A stretch of 56,774 nucleotides of DNA from Ruminococcaceae bacterium UBA5295 (GCA_002411365.1 DHSD01000011.1:3494-60267); one strand, 5' to 3'; positions 8,851 through 17,096 are shown, counted from the first letter of the stretch. The notes: a model not told the origin generated them from the sequence alone. Program-made: numbers and translations.

Positions 8851-9172
8851 GCTATCCTGTCCTTTCCCACCGCAGCAATGCGCGGAGGTATCTGTTGAAG
8901 CCCGCCGCCGCGCAGTGGCGCAAAGCGTGCATGTGCGGCATGGCCTGCTTCTTCTACAGCATATTATAATCGATTTTCAGGTAAGATAAAAGAGGAAGCG
9001 CCATTTTTTAAATAGATGGAAGGTCTGTTTCCCGACAGAAACTTTATGCGCCGGAAATGCAGCGTACAGGCGATTTTGTGGCTGCTGCGGGCAAAGCGCT
9101 TTTAAAGTGGCCTGCCCAACTGCTTTAAAAAGGCATAAAAAATAATTTGCACATAAAGCAGGCATTAGAATA
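8851..9172. other. Non-coding gap between zapA and the alpha-glycosidase
   Basis: Divergent intergenic region. Apart from the candidate zapA -10 and the glycosidase promoter at its right edge, I see only short weak hairpins. No open frame has a convincing ribosome binding site or recognisable product, and I see no RNA gene. Confidence 0.5.
8963..8968 (-). promoter_or_regulatory. Candidate -10 of the zapA operon
   Basis: TATAAT on the minus strand lies about 112 bases before the zapA ATG. The -35 position (TTTTAT) is poor, so this is tentative. Confidence 0.35.
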
Positions 9173-9201
9173 TTGAAAAAATAGTTTTGAGGTTGTACAA
9201 T
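9173..9201 (+). promoter_or_regulatory. Sigma-A-type promoter of the alpha-glycosidase
   Basis: TTGAAA (9173-9178), a 17-base spacer and TACAAT (9196-9201). The implied start of transcription, near 9208, supports the downstream ATG at 9282 as the translation start. Confidence 0.6.
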
Positions 9202-9281
9202 AATCACGGTTGCAAAATATGGGAAAAGAAAATATATTTTCTGCATCTGCCTTTTCGGGTGGAAGCGCAGGGAGGCTTTTT

Positions 9282-11132
9282 ATGTTTGATTCGCGTGATT
9301 CTGTTTTCCGAAGCCCTGTCGGGGCAGTGGCGGCGGGCACTTCCGTAAGTTTTAAAATTGTGCTGCCGTGCGGCCTGCACTGCTCTGCCGCGCGGCTTGC
9401 GGTAACAAACGATGCCACGGGTGCCGAGCAGTGCGTTGAGATGTGCCGCTGCGGCACGTATGGCAGCAGGCACGAACTGTGGGAGTGCAACTATGCCCCT
9501 GCCAGGGAAGGCCTTTATTTTTACTGCTTTTATGCAGACACATGGCGCGGGACACTCCCAGTAAAACGTGGCTTCGGCAGCGGGGGTGAAGTGAACGGCG
9601 GCAAGCAGTGGCAGCTTACGGTTTATGGCAATGCCTTCATGACTCCAGGCTGGCTTGCTGGCGGCGTTATATACCAGATATTCCCCGACAGGTTCTGCCG
9701 CTCCGGAGAAAAGAAACACGGCGTGCCGCTTGACCGTATAATGCATTCTTCATGGGGCGGGCAGCCTGGCTGGGAACCGGACGAGCACGGCGAAGTCACA
9801 AACAATGATTATTTTGGCGGCGATCTCCGCGGCATAGAACAGAAGCTCGGATACCTTAAGTCGCTCGGCGTAACATGTATATACTTAAACCCGATTTTTG
9901 AGTCACACTCAAACCACCGGTATGACGCGGCGGACTACATGAAGATCGACCCGCTCCTCGGTACGGAAGAAGACTTCCGCCGTCTCTGCCGCAGCGCGGC
10001 GAAAATGGGGATGCGCGTTATGCTCGACGGAGTTTTTAACCACACCGGAAGCGACAGCATCTACTTTAACCGCAAAGGGCGTTACCCACTTAAAGGCGCT
10101 TACCAGTCGAAAGACTCGCCATATTATCCATGGTACATGTTTAAGAAGTGGCCGGACGAATATTCGTGCTGGTGGAATTTTGAAAATCTCCCCGCGGCGG
10201 ATAAAGGCAACCCGTCATACAGAGACTTTATCAACGGGTCTGACGGTGTTGTGCGCAAATGGCTGCGCGCCGGCGCTTCAGGCTGGCGGCTTGATGTTGC
10301 CGACGAGCTGCCGGATGATTTTCTTGAGGAACTGCGCGCGGCGGCAAAGGCCGAAAAGCCTGACGCCGCCATTATAGGCGAAGTATGGGAAGATGCGTCG
10401 AATAAAATCGCGTATGGCAAGCGCAAAAGGTATTTTTGGGGCAAAGAACTTGACAGCGTGATGAATTACCCGTTCCGCAATGCCATACTGGGCTATCTCA
10501 CAGGCGAAAGCGCGCCGGACAAAATGGAGGAGATACTAAGTATACTGGAAAATTATCCTCCGCAGACAGTCCGCTGCCTTATGAACAATATAGGCACGCA
10601 CGACACTGAGCGTGCCATCACGGCACTTGCGGGCGAACCTGTAGGCAGCCACGACAAGTGTTGGCAGAGCGAAACGCATTTGACGCAGGAGCAGCGCACA
10701 GAAGGACTTTTAAAAATGCGCCTCGCTTCGCTGATGCAGTTTACACTGCCGGGTGTGCCGTGCATTTATTACGGCGACGAAGCCGGAATGGAAGGATATA
10801 AAGACCCGTTCAACCGCGGCTGCTACCCATGGGGAAATGAAAATGCGGGTCTGCTTGAATGGTACAGGAAGCTTGGGCGCATGCGCGCCGAGTGCGACTG
10901 CCTGCGGGAGGGCACGTTTATACCTGTAAAAGCGGACGGCGACATTATGGCGTATATCCGCCACGGCACCAAAGATGCGCTGCTGTGTGCCTTTAACCGC
11001 GGGAATGCTGAAGTGGAACTGCACATAGGCGGCCAGTGGAACAATGCGGAATCCGTGGCAGGCCCTTCTGCCGAAGAAGGAAACCTTGTGCTACCTGCGC
11101 TTAGCTGCGCAGCATTATTACTGCACAGGTGA
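9282..11132 (+). CDS. Alpha-glycosidase, glycoside hydrolase family 13 (neopullulanase-like)
   Basis: The 616-residue intracellular enzyme hydrolyses alpha-glucans or maltodextrins. An N-terminal beta-sandwich of about 120 residues (DSRDSVFRSPVGAV onward) precedes the catalytic barrel. Barrel motifs: DGVFNHTG, GWRLDVADE with nucleophile D338, IIGEVWED with acid/base E367, and IGTHDTER with transition-state stabiliser D441. No signal peptide is present. The start is the ATG after CAGGGAGGCTTTTT; frames extending upstream have no such site and would begin at the transcription start. With the MsmK-type ATPase to the left it may act on imported oligosaccharides, which is inference. Confidence 0.92.
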   Translation: MFDSRDSVFRSPVGAVAAGTSVSFKIVLPCGLHCSAARLAVTNDATGAEQCVEMCRCGTYGSRHELWECNYAPAREGLYFYCFYADTWRGTLPVKRGFGSGGEVNGGKQWQLTVYGNAFMTPGWLAGGVIYQIFPDRFCRSGEKKHGVPLDRIMHSSWGGQPGWEPDEHGEVTNNDYFGGDLRGIEQKLGYLKSLGVTCIYLNPIFESHSNHRYDAADYMKIDPLLGTEEDFRRLCRSAAKMGMRVMLDGVFNHTGSDSIYFNRKGRYPLKGAYQSKDSPYYPWYMFKKWPDEYSCWWNFENLPAADKGNPSYRDFINGSDGVVRKWLRAGASGWRLDVADELPDDFLEELRAAAKAEKPDAAIIGEVWEDASNKIAYGKRKRYFWGKELDSVMNYPFRNAILGYLTGESAPDKMEEILSILENYPPQTVRCLMNNIGTHDTERAITALAGEPVGSHDKCWQSETHLTQEQRTEGLLKMRLASLMQFTLPGVPCIYYGDEAGMEGYKDPFNRGCYPWGNENAGLLEWYRKLGRMRAECDCLREGTFIPVKADGDIMAYIRHGTKDALLCAFNRGNAEVELHIGGQWNNAESVAGPSAEEGNLVLPALSCAALLLHR

Positions 11133-11158
11133 AGCTTACGGCAGAAAAGCATATATGC

Positions 11159-11209
11159 AAGGCTGAGAAATCCCGGAATGTTTTTCGCATCCCGGGATTT
11201 CTCAGCCTT
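11159..11209. terminator. Bidirectional terminator between alpha-glycosidase and the 126-aa gene
   Basis: Arms at 11159-11176 and 11192-11209 are fully complementary over 18 bp (core GGCTGAGAAATCCCGG). The loop contains an inner ATG/CAT pairing. It lies between convergent genes. Confidence 0.85.
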
Positions 11210-11214
11210 TTGTT

Positions 11215-11595
11215 TCAGACGAGAAGGTCAAGGCCGGAAGAAGCGATAGCGCTCTGCATATATGCTGTGTAGGAGTTAAGAACATTCTTGCGTTCTTCTT
11301 CTGTAGTCGTCGCTGATACGGCAGGAGACGCACTCTGGCTTTGGCTGCTGGCGGTGTCGGACACGCTTTGCGTTTTGTCCGCGCCGTTCGCCTTTACATT
11401 GTCTGCTTTGCCGTCCGACCTGTTGTCATGCGATTTCTGCAGCTCATTAACTTTGGCAAAGTTATCTGCATACCTTCTGACATTGCTTATGCCTTCAAAA
11501 CTGTATGGGTTGCTGGCTTGTCCATCTGAAATGCCGTGTATCCGGTTTATTGAATATACCTTGTAGGCCATGGATGCCATTTCGGAAACCCTCAT
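11215..11595 (-). CDS. Unrecognised 126-residue soluble protein
   Basis: I do not recognise this protein. The start is the ATG after AAAGGAGGAATAAGCCG; longer frames run into the glyS end without such a site. It begins MRVSEMASMAYKVYSINRIHG and has a folded-looking first 55 residues. A low-complexity region rich in Ser, Ala, Lys, Asp and Thr (about 60-98) follows. A short C-terminal helix (EEERKNVLNSYTAYMQSA) ends in LDLLV. It has no membrane segment or signal peptide. It lies 65 bases after glyS on the same strand and is bounded by a strong terminator, so it may be the last gene of the gtrA-glyS unit. Confidence 0.65.
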   Translation of the reverse strand: MRVSEMASMAYKVYSINRIHGISDGQASNPYSFEGISNVRRYADNFAKVNELQKSHDNRSDGKADNVKANGADKTQSVSDTASSQSQSASPAVSATTTEEERKNVLNSYTAYMQSAIASSGLDLLV

Positions 11596-11660
11596 CGGCT
11601 TATTCCTCCTTTCAGCATTTATATCGGCTGGTGGAGGAAAATATTTTGCCGTTTTTTTAT

Positions 11661-13037
11661 TTAAAAGCTCATTTTGTCGTCCAGATATTTCTCGAGCTGG
11701 TCGATGGATATGCGTTCCTGCTTCATTGTGTCGCGGTCGCGCACTGTTACGCACCCGTCTTCTTCGCTCTTGAAGTCGTATGTTATGCAGTATGGCGTGC
11801 CAATTTCATCCTGGCGGCGGTAGCGCTTGCCAATAGAGCCTGCATCGTCATAATCGGCGCGGAAGCGCCTGCATATGTGTGTATGGATTGCCTGCGCATT
11901 GTCGTTAAGCTTTTTGCTGAGCGGCAGCATGGCGCATTTGTACGGCGCAAGTGCAGGGTGGAGGTGCAGCACAACGCGCGTATCTTTGTCGTTTACCTTT
12001 TCAGTATCGTACGCGTCAACGAGGAACGCGAGGGCTACACGGTCGGCGCCGAGAGACGGCTCAATAACATAGGGGATATAGTGCTCTTTAGTTTCAGGGT
12101 CAAAATATTCGAGGCTCTTGCCGGAATGCTCCTGATGGCGCGAAAGGTCATAGTCGGTGCGGTCGGCAATGCCCCAAAGTTCGCCCCAGCCGAATGGGAA
12201 AAGGTACTCTATATCTGTGGTGCACTTTGAATAGAATGAAAGCTCTTCTTTGCTGTGGTCGCGCAGGCGCATATTCTTTTCGGTCATGCCGAGCGAAAGC
12301 AGGAAGTCTTTGCAGTAGTCTTTCCAGTAGCTGAACCATTCGAGGTCTGTGCCCGGCTTGCAGAAAAACTCAAGCTCCATCTGCTCAAATTCACGGGTGC
12401 GGAATGTAAAGTTGCCGGGGGTGATTTCATTGCGGAAACTCTTGCCGATCTGGCCGATTCCAAACGGAATTTTGCGGCGCGTGGTGCGCTGGACGTTGGC
12501 AAAGTTCACAAAAATGCCCTGTGCTGTTTCCGGGCGCAGATAAAGCTGGCTTTTGGCGTCTTCCGTTACGCCCTGGAAGGTTTTGAACATCAGGTTGAAC
12601 TGACGGATGTCGGTAAAATTTTCACTGCCGCAGTTTGGGCATTTGATGTGGTGCTCACGGATAAAATCCATCATCTTCTGGTTGCTCCAGCCGTCCGCAT
12701 TCTCACCGGTAGCATCTTCAATCAGTTTGTCGGCACGGTGGCGCGTCTTGCAGTCGCGGCAGTCCATCAACGGGTCGGAAAAACTTTTCAGGTGGCCCGA
12801 TGCGACCCACACTTCCGGATTCATGAGGATGGCCGTGTCAATTCCGACGTTGTAGGGGCTTTCCTGAATGAATTTTTTCCACCAGGCGTGCTTGACATTG
12901 TTTTTAAATTCCACACCCAGGGGGCCGTAATCCCACGTGTTGGAAAGTCCCCCGTAGATTTCTGAGCCGGAGTAGATAAATCCCCGGTCTTTGCACAGGG
13001 AGACGATTTGATCCATTGTTTTTTCGGTAGCTTGCAT
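11661..13037 (-). CDS. glyS: Glycine--tRNA ligase, single-chain type
   Basis: The 458-residue class II synthetase charges tRNA-Gly. Seen: N-terminal CKDRGFIYSGSEIYGG and WDYGPLGVEFKNN, a CPNCGSENF zinc-type motif, motif 2 around FRNEITPGNFTFRTREFEQ, and motif 3 EPSLGADRVALAFL. A C-terminal anticodon-binding domain follows. This is the alpha2 single-chain form (glyQS/GRS1 type), not the split glyQ/glyS pair. I placed the start at the ATG after GGAGGAAAGAGAAAAG; an ATG six codons upstream lies within the Shine-Dalgarno sequence. It is preceded by gtrA with a 27-base gap. Confidence 0.95.
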   Translation of the reverse strand: MQATEKTMDQIVSLCKDRGFIYSGSEIYGGLSNTWDYGPLGVEFKNNVKHAWWKKFIQESPYNVGIDTAILMNPEVWVASGHLKSFSDPLMDCRDCKTRHRADKLIEDATGENADGWSNQKMMDFIREHHIKCPNCGSENFTDIRQFNLMFKTFQGVTEDAKSQLYLRPETAQGIFVNFANVQRTTRRKIPFGIGQIGKSFRNEITPGNFTFRTREFEQMELEFFCKPGTDLEWFSYWKDYCKDFLLSLGMTEKNMRLRDHSKEELSFYSKCTTDIEYLFPFGWGELWGIADRTDYDLSRHQEHSGKSLEYFDPETKEHYIPYVIEPSLGADRVALAFLVDAYDTEKVNDKDTRVVLHLHPALAPYKCAMLPLSKKLNDNAQAIHTHICRRFRADYDDAGSIGKRYRRQDEIGTPYCITYDFKSEEDGCVTVRDRDTMKQERISIDQLEKYLDDKMSF

Positions 13038-13064
13038 CTTTTCTCTTTCCTCCATTACGGATGT

Positions 13065-13499
13065 TCAGTCCGCTTTCTTTTTAAAAGTAATAAATTTGCT
13101 GACCAGCCAGTTCCCGATGACTTCAATGGCGGTCGTGATAAATTTCCAGAGGAGGTTGCTTTGGCCGAAGTGCACGACAAAGACGGTCATTAGGATTTCG
13201 CCGATTATGAGGGTAAGGAGCCTCCCGCCAACAAAAGTGCCCGCCTCGAAGAACAGAGTCTTCCATTGCCTTGTGCTGCTCATAAAGACATACTTCTTGT
13301 TTGTCAGAAATGCGACAATGACCGAAACGGCCCACGCGATGAAATATGCCAGAGAAACATTCATCTTTACGGCGTCCGTCAGAATGAAGTAGACTGCCCA
13401 GTTGATGGCCGTAGTCAGAACACCAAAGACAAGGTAGAGGATCAACTCCTTGGAAGTCAGGTATTTTAAAAGCTTTTTCCGCTTTTCTTTGAAATCCAT
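13065..13499 (-). CDS. GtrA family membrane protein
   Basis: The 144-residue protein has four hydrophobic helices. It shows the GtrA pattern: LILYLVFGVLTTAINWAVYF at the first helix, then NKKYVF and a final NWLVSKFITFKKK. GtrA-type proteins are thought to move undecaprenyl-linked sugars across the membrane or to assist cell-surface glycosylation. No glycosyltransferase sits next to it. An upstream TTG is possible but the ATG start gives the usual length. It shares a promoter with glyS. Confidence 0.88.
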   Translation of the reverse strand: MDFKEKRKKLLKYLTSKELILYLVFGVLTTAINWAVYFILTDAVKMNVSLAYFIAWAVSVIVAFLTNKKYVFMSSTRQWKTLFFEAGTFVGGRLLTLIIGEILMTVFVVHFGQSNLLWKFITTAIEVIGNWLVSKFITFKKKAD

Positions 13500-13532
13500 T
13501 TTGCACCACGTCCAATTTGGCAAGATGATATT

Positions 13533-13561
13533 AGTTTACCATCTTGGCCGTTTTCTTTCAA
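13533..13561 (-). promoter_or_regulatory. Sigma-A-type promoter of gtrA-glyS
   Basis: On the minus strand TTGAAA (13556-13561), 17 bases, TAAACT (13533-13538), about 35 bases before the gtrA ATG. Confidence 0.5.
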
Positions 13562-13634
13562 GAAGGCATTAATGATAAAGGAAAATATTATGGATCGGTT
13601 AAATTCGATGCAAGTGCTAAGCAATGCTGTGTGA

Positions 13635-13663
13635 TTGCAAAACGGAAATATCTGGCTTATAAT
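13635..13663 (+). promoter_or_regulatory. Sigma-A-type promoter of manA
   Basis: TTGCAA (13635-13640), 17 bases, TATAAT (13658-13663), about 58 bases before the manA start. Confidence 0.6.
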
Positions 13664-13720
13664 GGGAATAATAGAAGCATGTGCGGCCGAAAAGGCCAGC
13701 TGCCGCAGTAAGGAGTGGTT

Positions 13721-14695
13721 GTGTTGTCACTGATTTATCCAGTCAAGCTAAAAGCAGCCTGCAAAGATTATATCTGGGGCGGTACCAGGCTACGCACCGA
13801 ATACCGTCAGCAGAGCAGAGCAGACAAAATCGCAGAAAGCTGGATGCTTTCCGCACATCCAGACGGGCCGTCGACAATCGTTAACGGTGAATGCGCCGGC
13901 ATGCTTCTGCCGGATTATTTTGCCAGGGCGGGCCATTCTGTTTTCGGCACAGACTGCGCCGGATTTCCGGATTTTCCAGTGCTTATAAAGCTAATAGATG
14001 CAAAGGGCAAACTGTCGGTACAGGTGCACCCGGACGACGCTTATGCCCGCGCCCACGGCGAACTGTTTGGAAAAACGGAAATGTGGTATATCATAGCGAA
14101 CGAGCCGGGGGCAAGCCTCTACTATGGTTTCAACCACAAAATAACTAAAGACGAATTTAAGAAGCGCATTAAGGAAAATACCATTGAAGAAGTGCTTAAC
14201 AAAGTCCCCGTGCATCCGGGCGACGTGTTTTTCATAGAAAGCCGGACTCTTCATGCAATCGGCGCAGGCATACTGCTTGCGGAGATACAGCAGAGTTCCA
14301 ACCTGACTTACAGGATATATGATTACGGCCGCCTCGGCAAAGACGGGAAGCCGCGCCAGCTGCATATCCCGCAGGCGCTCGATGTTACGCGCCTTGACCG
14401 CCCCACATGGCCGACGCATCCACAGGGGAGCAGAGAAAAGTTTAGCGGCTGCTCGCGCATACTTCTCGCTTCGTGTGATATTTTCACAGTATATGAAATG
14501 GAAATCAATGAGTTCCAGCTTGACGCGGACGAAAAAAGCTTTAATTCTCTTGTATGTATCGGCGGTGAAGCAAAACTGCTGAAAGACGGAAAAGAAGAGC
14601 TTTCGTTTGGCAAAGGGGACAGTATCTTTGTTCCCGCAGGCTACGGCAAATACACAGTTAAAGGAAACTGCCGCGTTTTGATGACAACGGTCTGA
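13721..14695 (+). CDS. manA: Mannose-6-phosphate isomerase, class I
   Basis: The zinc-dependent enzyme of about 324 residues interconverts mannose 6-phosphate and fructose 6-phosphate. Seen: the DYIWGGTRL start; VQVHPDDAYA with metal-binding histidine; KTEMWY with a metal-binding glutamate; and HPGDVFFIESRTLHAIG with the last histidine. LLAEIQQSSNLTYRIYDYGR is the substrate-site signature. A C-terminal cupin-like domain follows. Start choice: AAGGAG at 13710-13715 excludes the GTG at 13715 and favours GTG 13721 or TTG 13724. The short Firmicute form is the usual length. Confidence 0.93.
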   Translation: MLSLIYPVKLKAACKDYIWGGTRLRTEYRQQSRADKIAESWMLSAHPDGPSTIVNGECAGMLLPDYFARAGHSVFGTDCAGFPDFPVLIKLIDAKGKLSVQVHPDDAYARAHGELFGKTEMWYIIANEPGASLYYGFNHKITKDEFKKRIKENTIEEVLNKVPVHPGDVFFIESRTLHAIGAGILLAEIQQSSNLTYRIYDYGRLGKDGKPRQLHIPQALDVTRLDRPTWPTHPQGSREKFSGCSRILLASCDIFTVYEMEINEFQLDADEKSFNSLVCIGGEAKLLKDGKEELSFGKGDSIFVPAGYGKYTVKGNCRVLMTTV

Positions 14696-14703
14696 AACTT
14701 TTG

Positions 14704-14757
14704 CAGGGCACATGGGCTTCTGTTACGGAAAATTCCGGCAGGGAGCCCTGTTTTTTT
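14704..14757 (+). terminator. Probable terminator of manA
   Basis: CAGGGC (14704-14709) pairs with GCCCTG (14745-14750) and is followed by seven Ts that reach the stop codon of the convergent SDR gene. The loop is long and may fold further. Confidence 0.5.
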
Positions 14758-15482
14758 CAGATTACAAATCCGCCGTTTACGCCGATGGCCTGACCCGTGA
14801 TAAAGTCGGCATCGGGAGACGCGAGAAAAGAAACGGCGCCCGCGATGTCGTCCGGAGTGCCGATGCGCTCAAGCGGTGTTTCCTCTTTCAGCCCGCGCAT
14901 TGTTTCTGGCCCGAGGGAAGCGTTCATAGGCGTGTCTATAACGCCGGGCGCAATGCAGTTTACCGTTATGCCTGAAGGGCCGACTTCTTTCGCCAGTGCC
15001 TTTGTTAGGCCTATGACTGCCGCCTTTGCTGTGGAGTAGTGGACCTCGCACGAAGCGCCGGCCTGCCCCCACATGGACGAGATGTTTATTATCTTTCCAT
15101 GCTTGCGGTGTATCATATATGGCAGCGCGAGCTGGCAGCAGTGGAAAACGCCTGTTACGTCAACGGCCATCATGCGGCGCCAGTCGTCTTCGGTTATGTC
15201 TGTAAAAAGTTTCTGCTGGGCAATGCCGGCGTTGTTTACAAGCACATCTATGCCGCCTGCGGAACGGAACATATTTTCTGCCTGTGCACGGTCGGAAACG
15301 TCCGCACGGAAAATTTCGGCGCGCGGTTCCGGAAAACTGCTGTTTATTCCGTCGCGCAGGCGCACGGCCGCTTTTTCCGAATGGAAGAAGTTGAGGACGA
15401 CGAAAAAGCCGTCACGGCACAACCGTTTTGCTATGGCGCTGCCTATCCCCCCTGCGGCGCCGGTGACAAGAGCCTTCTGCAA
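14757..15482 (-). CDS. SDR family oxidoreductase (FabG-like)
   Basis: The 241-residue short-chain dehydrogenase/reductase uses NAD(P)H. Cofactor motif TGAAGGIG is at the N-terminus, VNNAGIA mid-protein, and a catalytic Ser (ISSMWG) with YSTAK. The C-terminal GQAIGVNGGFV is typical of 3-oxoacyl-ACP reductases. No fatty-acid synthesis genes lie nearby, so the substrate is open. The start is probably the TTG after AAAGGGGGGCCTGCT; an earlier TTG overlaps that site. It is a single-gene unit, convergent with manA. Confidence 0.88.
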   Translation of the reverse strand: MQKALVTGAAGGIGSAIAKRLCRDGFFVVLNFFHSEKAAVRLRDGINSSFPEPRAEIFRADVSDRAQAENMFRSAGGIDVLVNNAGIAQQKLFTDITEDDWRRMMAVDVTGVFHCCQLALPYMIHRKHGKIINISSMWGQAGASCEVHYSTAKAAVIGLTKALAKEVGPSGITVNCIAPGVIDTPMNASLGPETMRGLKEETPLERIGTPDDIAGAVSFLASPDADFITGQAIGVNGGFVI

Positions 15483-15562
15483 AGCAGGCCCCCCTTTCAA
15501 TAAACATCATTGCTGGAATAAAAACGTCTTTATTATATCATATTAGAAACGCTGCGTGAATA

Positions 15563-15593
15563 AAATGGCGTTAATTCGCCCTGCGGCATAGTA
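15563..15593 (+). promoter_or_regulatory. Candidate sporulation (sigma-G/F-like) promoter of the Cys/Pro-rich protein
   Basis: AAATGG (15563-15568), 18 bases, CATAGTA (15587-15593). The -10 matches the CATnnTA form and the -35 matches gnATR except for its first base. I see no good sigma-A promoter in the 170-base gap. Short motifs like this occur by chance, so the call is weak. Confidence 0.25.
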
Positions 15594-15656
15594 TGGAAGC
15601 AGAGAAACAAACCGTTTCTTGAAAAAACAATAATAAACCACAGGGAGGAATCTCTT

Positions 15657-16281
15657 TTGAGTTGTTTTTATGGCCGCTTCTGTACAGACCCATGCAACTG
15701 GCCATGCGGCATACCGGCACAATGGCCGGCATGGAGCCAGCAGCCTGCATATCCGCCGTACCATCCGTGCCCACCGTGCCCACCGGATCCGCCATGCACG
15801 CCGTACCCGCCCATGCACGCCGTACCCGCCATGCACGCCGTACCCGCCATGCCCGATACGCCCAAAGTTCAAACCGGCGTATGCCCAGCTTGTAAAGACA
15901 GCAACGCAGTCGTTTACAGCGCCTGTGGACGGCGTTGTGACGTTTAACGAGCAGTCAAAGACAGACAATATTATTGTAAGTAACGGTGCCATAACATTTC
16001 TTACGCCCGGAACTTACAAGTTGGAATACAATCTTACTGTGCAGGCCGCTGCTGCCTCCACTGGAAATGTGAGCATCTATTTAAGGAGCTTAGGTACACC
16101 AATCAACGGGACGCAGGTAACTTTCCCGCTTACTAACACAAATGTTGAAGTAATCAGCGGAGGGGCGGTTATCACCGTGTTCCAGAACCAGGTACTCGAT
16201 TGCTTTGTCGACTTTGACGCCGCAGCGACAGGCACCCTCGATATTTTAGGTGGCAGCCTTTTTGCCGTGCGCATTGCCTGA
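15657..16281 (+). CDS. Cys/Pro-rich BclA-like surface (probable spore coat/exosporium) protein, frameshifted
   Basis: Read with one base skipped near 15810, this is a 207-residue protein. The start is a TTG eight bases after GGGAGG. The first 30 residues are rich in Cys and Trp. Next comes a proline-rich spacer with repeats of PCTPYP, then from about residue 75 a beta-rich domain (QSFTAPVDGVVTFN ... GAITFLTPGTYKLEYNL ... LDILGGSLFAVRIA). That domain resembles the C-terminal C1q/TNF-like domain of BclA-type spore glycoproteins. The frame breaks because repeat copies 1 and 2 are separated by an extra C. Downstream of it the second frame continues without a stop to TGA. It could be a sequencing error, a phase-variable tract or a recent mutation. 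A spore location is inferred from architecture. Confidence 0.65.
15792..15846 (+). repeat. Three tandem 18-bp repeats inside the Cys/Pro-rich gene
   Basis: Unit CCATGCACGCCGTACCCG (PCTPYP) at 15792-15809, 15811-15828 and 15829-15846, with a partial fourth copy after. The additional C at 15810 is the frameshift point. All three copies are identical in sequence, so slippage is plausible. Confidence 0.9.
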
Positions 16282-16326
16282 CTGTTTAGATGTTTAAGGT
16301 GTAGCCATTTCGGGATAAAACATTCA

Positions 16327-16361
16327 GCCCCTGCTTCGGCATGTAAGCAGGGGCCGCTTTA
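16327..16361 (+). terminator. Intrinsic terminator of the Cys/Pro-rich gene
   Basis: GCCCCTGCTT (16327-16336) pairs with AAGCAGGGGC (16345-16354) around an 8-base loop and is followed by CGCTTTAT; the U-tract is short. Confidence 0.6.
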
Positions 16362-16394
16362 TGTATAAAATGGACATATCGAAAAAACGTTTAT

Positions 16395-16449
16395 GCCATA
16401 TAAAGCATATACTCAGTTTGTTGAATTTATATGGCAGCTATGGTAATAT
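16395..16449 (+). promoter_or_regulatory. Promoter with overlapping 10-bp inverted repeat, upstream of HAD gene
   Basis: TTGAAT (16421-16426), 17 bases, TAATAT (16444-16449) is a fair sigma-A promoter. A perfect inverted repeat, GCCATATAAA (16395-16404) with TTTATATGGC (16426-16435), ends in the spacer. That is a typical position for a repressor operator. Confidence 0.5.
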
Positions 16450-16477
16450 AAAGCAAATGCAGAGGGGGAGAATCCGG

Positions 16478-17086
16478 ATGATTCGCAATATTATTTTTGA
16501 CATGGGCTGGGTACTGTTTTCGTATGAACCGGAAAAATACATAAAAAAATACTGCCATAATGAAGATGACGCGGAACTGTTGAACCGTGAAATCTTCGAA
16601 GCGCCTGAGTGGGTGGAAACCGACCGTGGGACAATGACGGACGAGGACTATCTTGCGCTTGTTCTCAGACGCATACCTGAGCGGCTGCATAAGACGGCCC
16701 GTTTCCTCTATGGCCACTGGCATGAGATGCCAAAGCCTTTTCCAGAGATAGAGGAGCTTGTACGTACCATTAAAAATAATGGGTACCGCCTATATTTGCT
16801 TACCAACATGAGCACGCGGTTTTACCGCTTTTACCGGAACATTCCTGCCGTTGCATATTTTGATGGTATGACGGTTTCGGCTGACGTTCATCTGCTTAAG
16901 CCGGATCCCGAAATTTACCTCACGCTTTTCAGAAAGTTTTGCCTTAAGCCGGAAGAATGCTTCTTTATTGACGACATACCCGAAAATATAGCCGCGGGCG
17001 AAAAACTTGGCATGAAAGGCTTTTGCTATGCGCAGAATCCTGGAAAACTTGTGGAGGCGCTTGAATCCGCAGGCATAAAACTATAA
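16478..17086 (+). CDS. HAD superfamily hydrolase (subfamily IA, YihX-like)
   Basis: The 202-residue protein is probably a small-molecule phosphatase. Motif I is IIFDMGWVLF, with Asp nucleophile and the DxG form seen in YihX-type sugar-phosphate phosphatases. Motif II is LLTNMS, motif III the lysine in LLKPDPEIY, and motif IV FIDDIPENI. The start is the ATG after GAGGGGGAGAATCCGG; an upstream extension would cross the promoter. The substrate is not evident. It is convergent with the DNA polymerase, with a 10-base gap. Confidence 0.88.
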   Translation: MIRNIIFDMGWVLFSYEPEKYIKKYCHNEDDAELLNREIFEAPEWVETDRGTMTDEDYLALVLRRIPERLHKTARFLYGHWHEMPKPFPEIEELVRTIKNNGYRLYLLTNMSTRFYRFYRNIPAVAYFDGMTVSADVHLLKPDPEIYLTLFRKFCLKPEECFFIDDIPENIAAGEKLGMKGFCYAQNPGKLVEALESAGIKL

Positions 17087-17096
17087 AAATTGTTGT

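Noticed and set aside
8977..9246. Minus-strand open frame in the gap before the alpha-glycosidase
   Set aside because: No ribosome binding site, no recognisable domain, and it overlaps the glycosidase promoter.
9210..9281. N-terminal extension of the alpha-glycosidase starting at TTG 9210
   Set aside because: It would begin at the predicted transcription start with no ribosome site; the ATG at 9282 has a strong one and matches the usual family start.
12255..12965. Long plus-strand frame inside glyS
   Set aside because: Antisense shadow of glycyl-tRNA synthetase; no ribosome site or recognisable motif.
15792..15860. CRISPR-like array
   Set aside because: The repeats are directly adjacent with no unique spacers, lie in a coding region and have no cas genes nearby.
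15543..15992. Minus-strand frame with repeated GGYGVHG-type residues opposite the Cys/Pro-rich gene
   Set aside because: It is the antisense reading of the 18-bp proline repeats. The plus strand has the ribosome site, start and folded domain; the minus frame has none of these.
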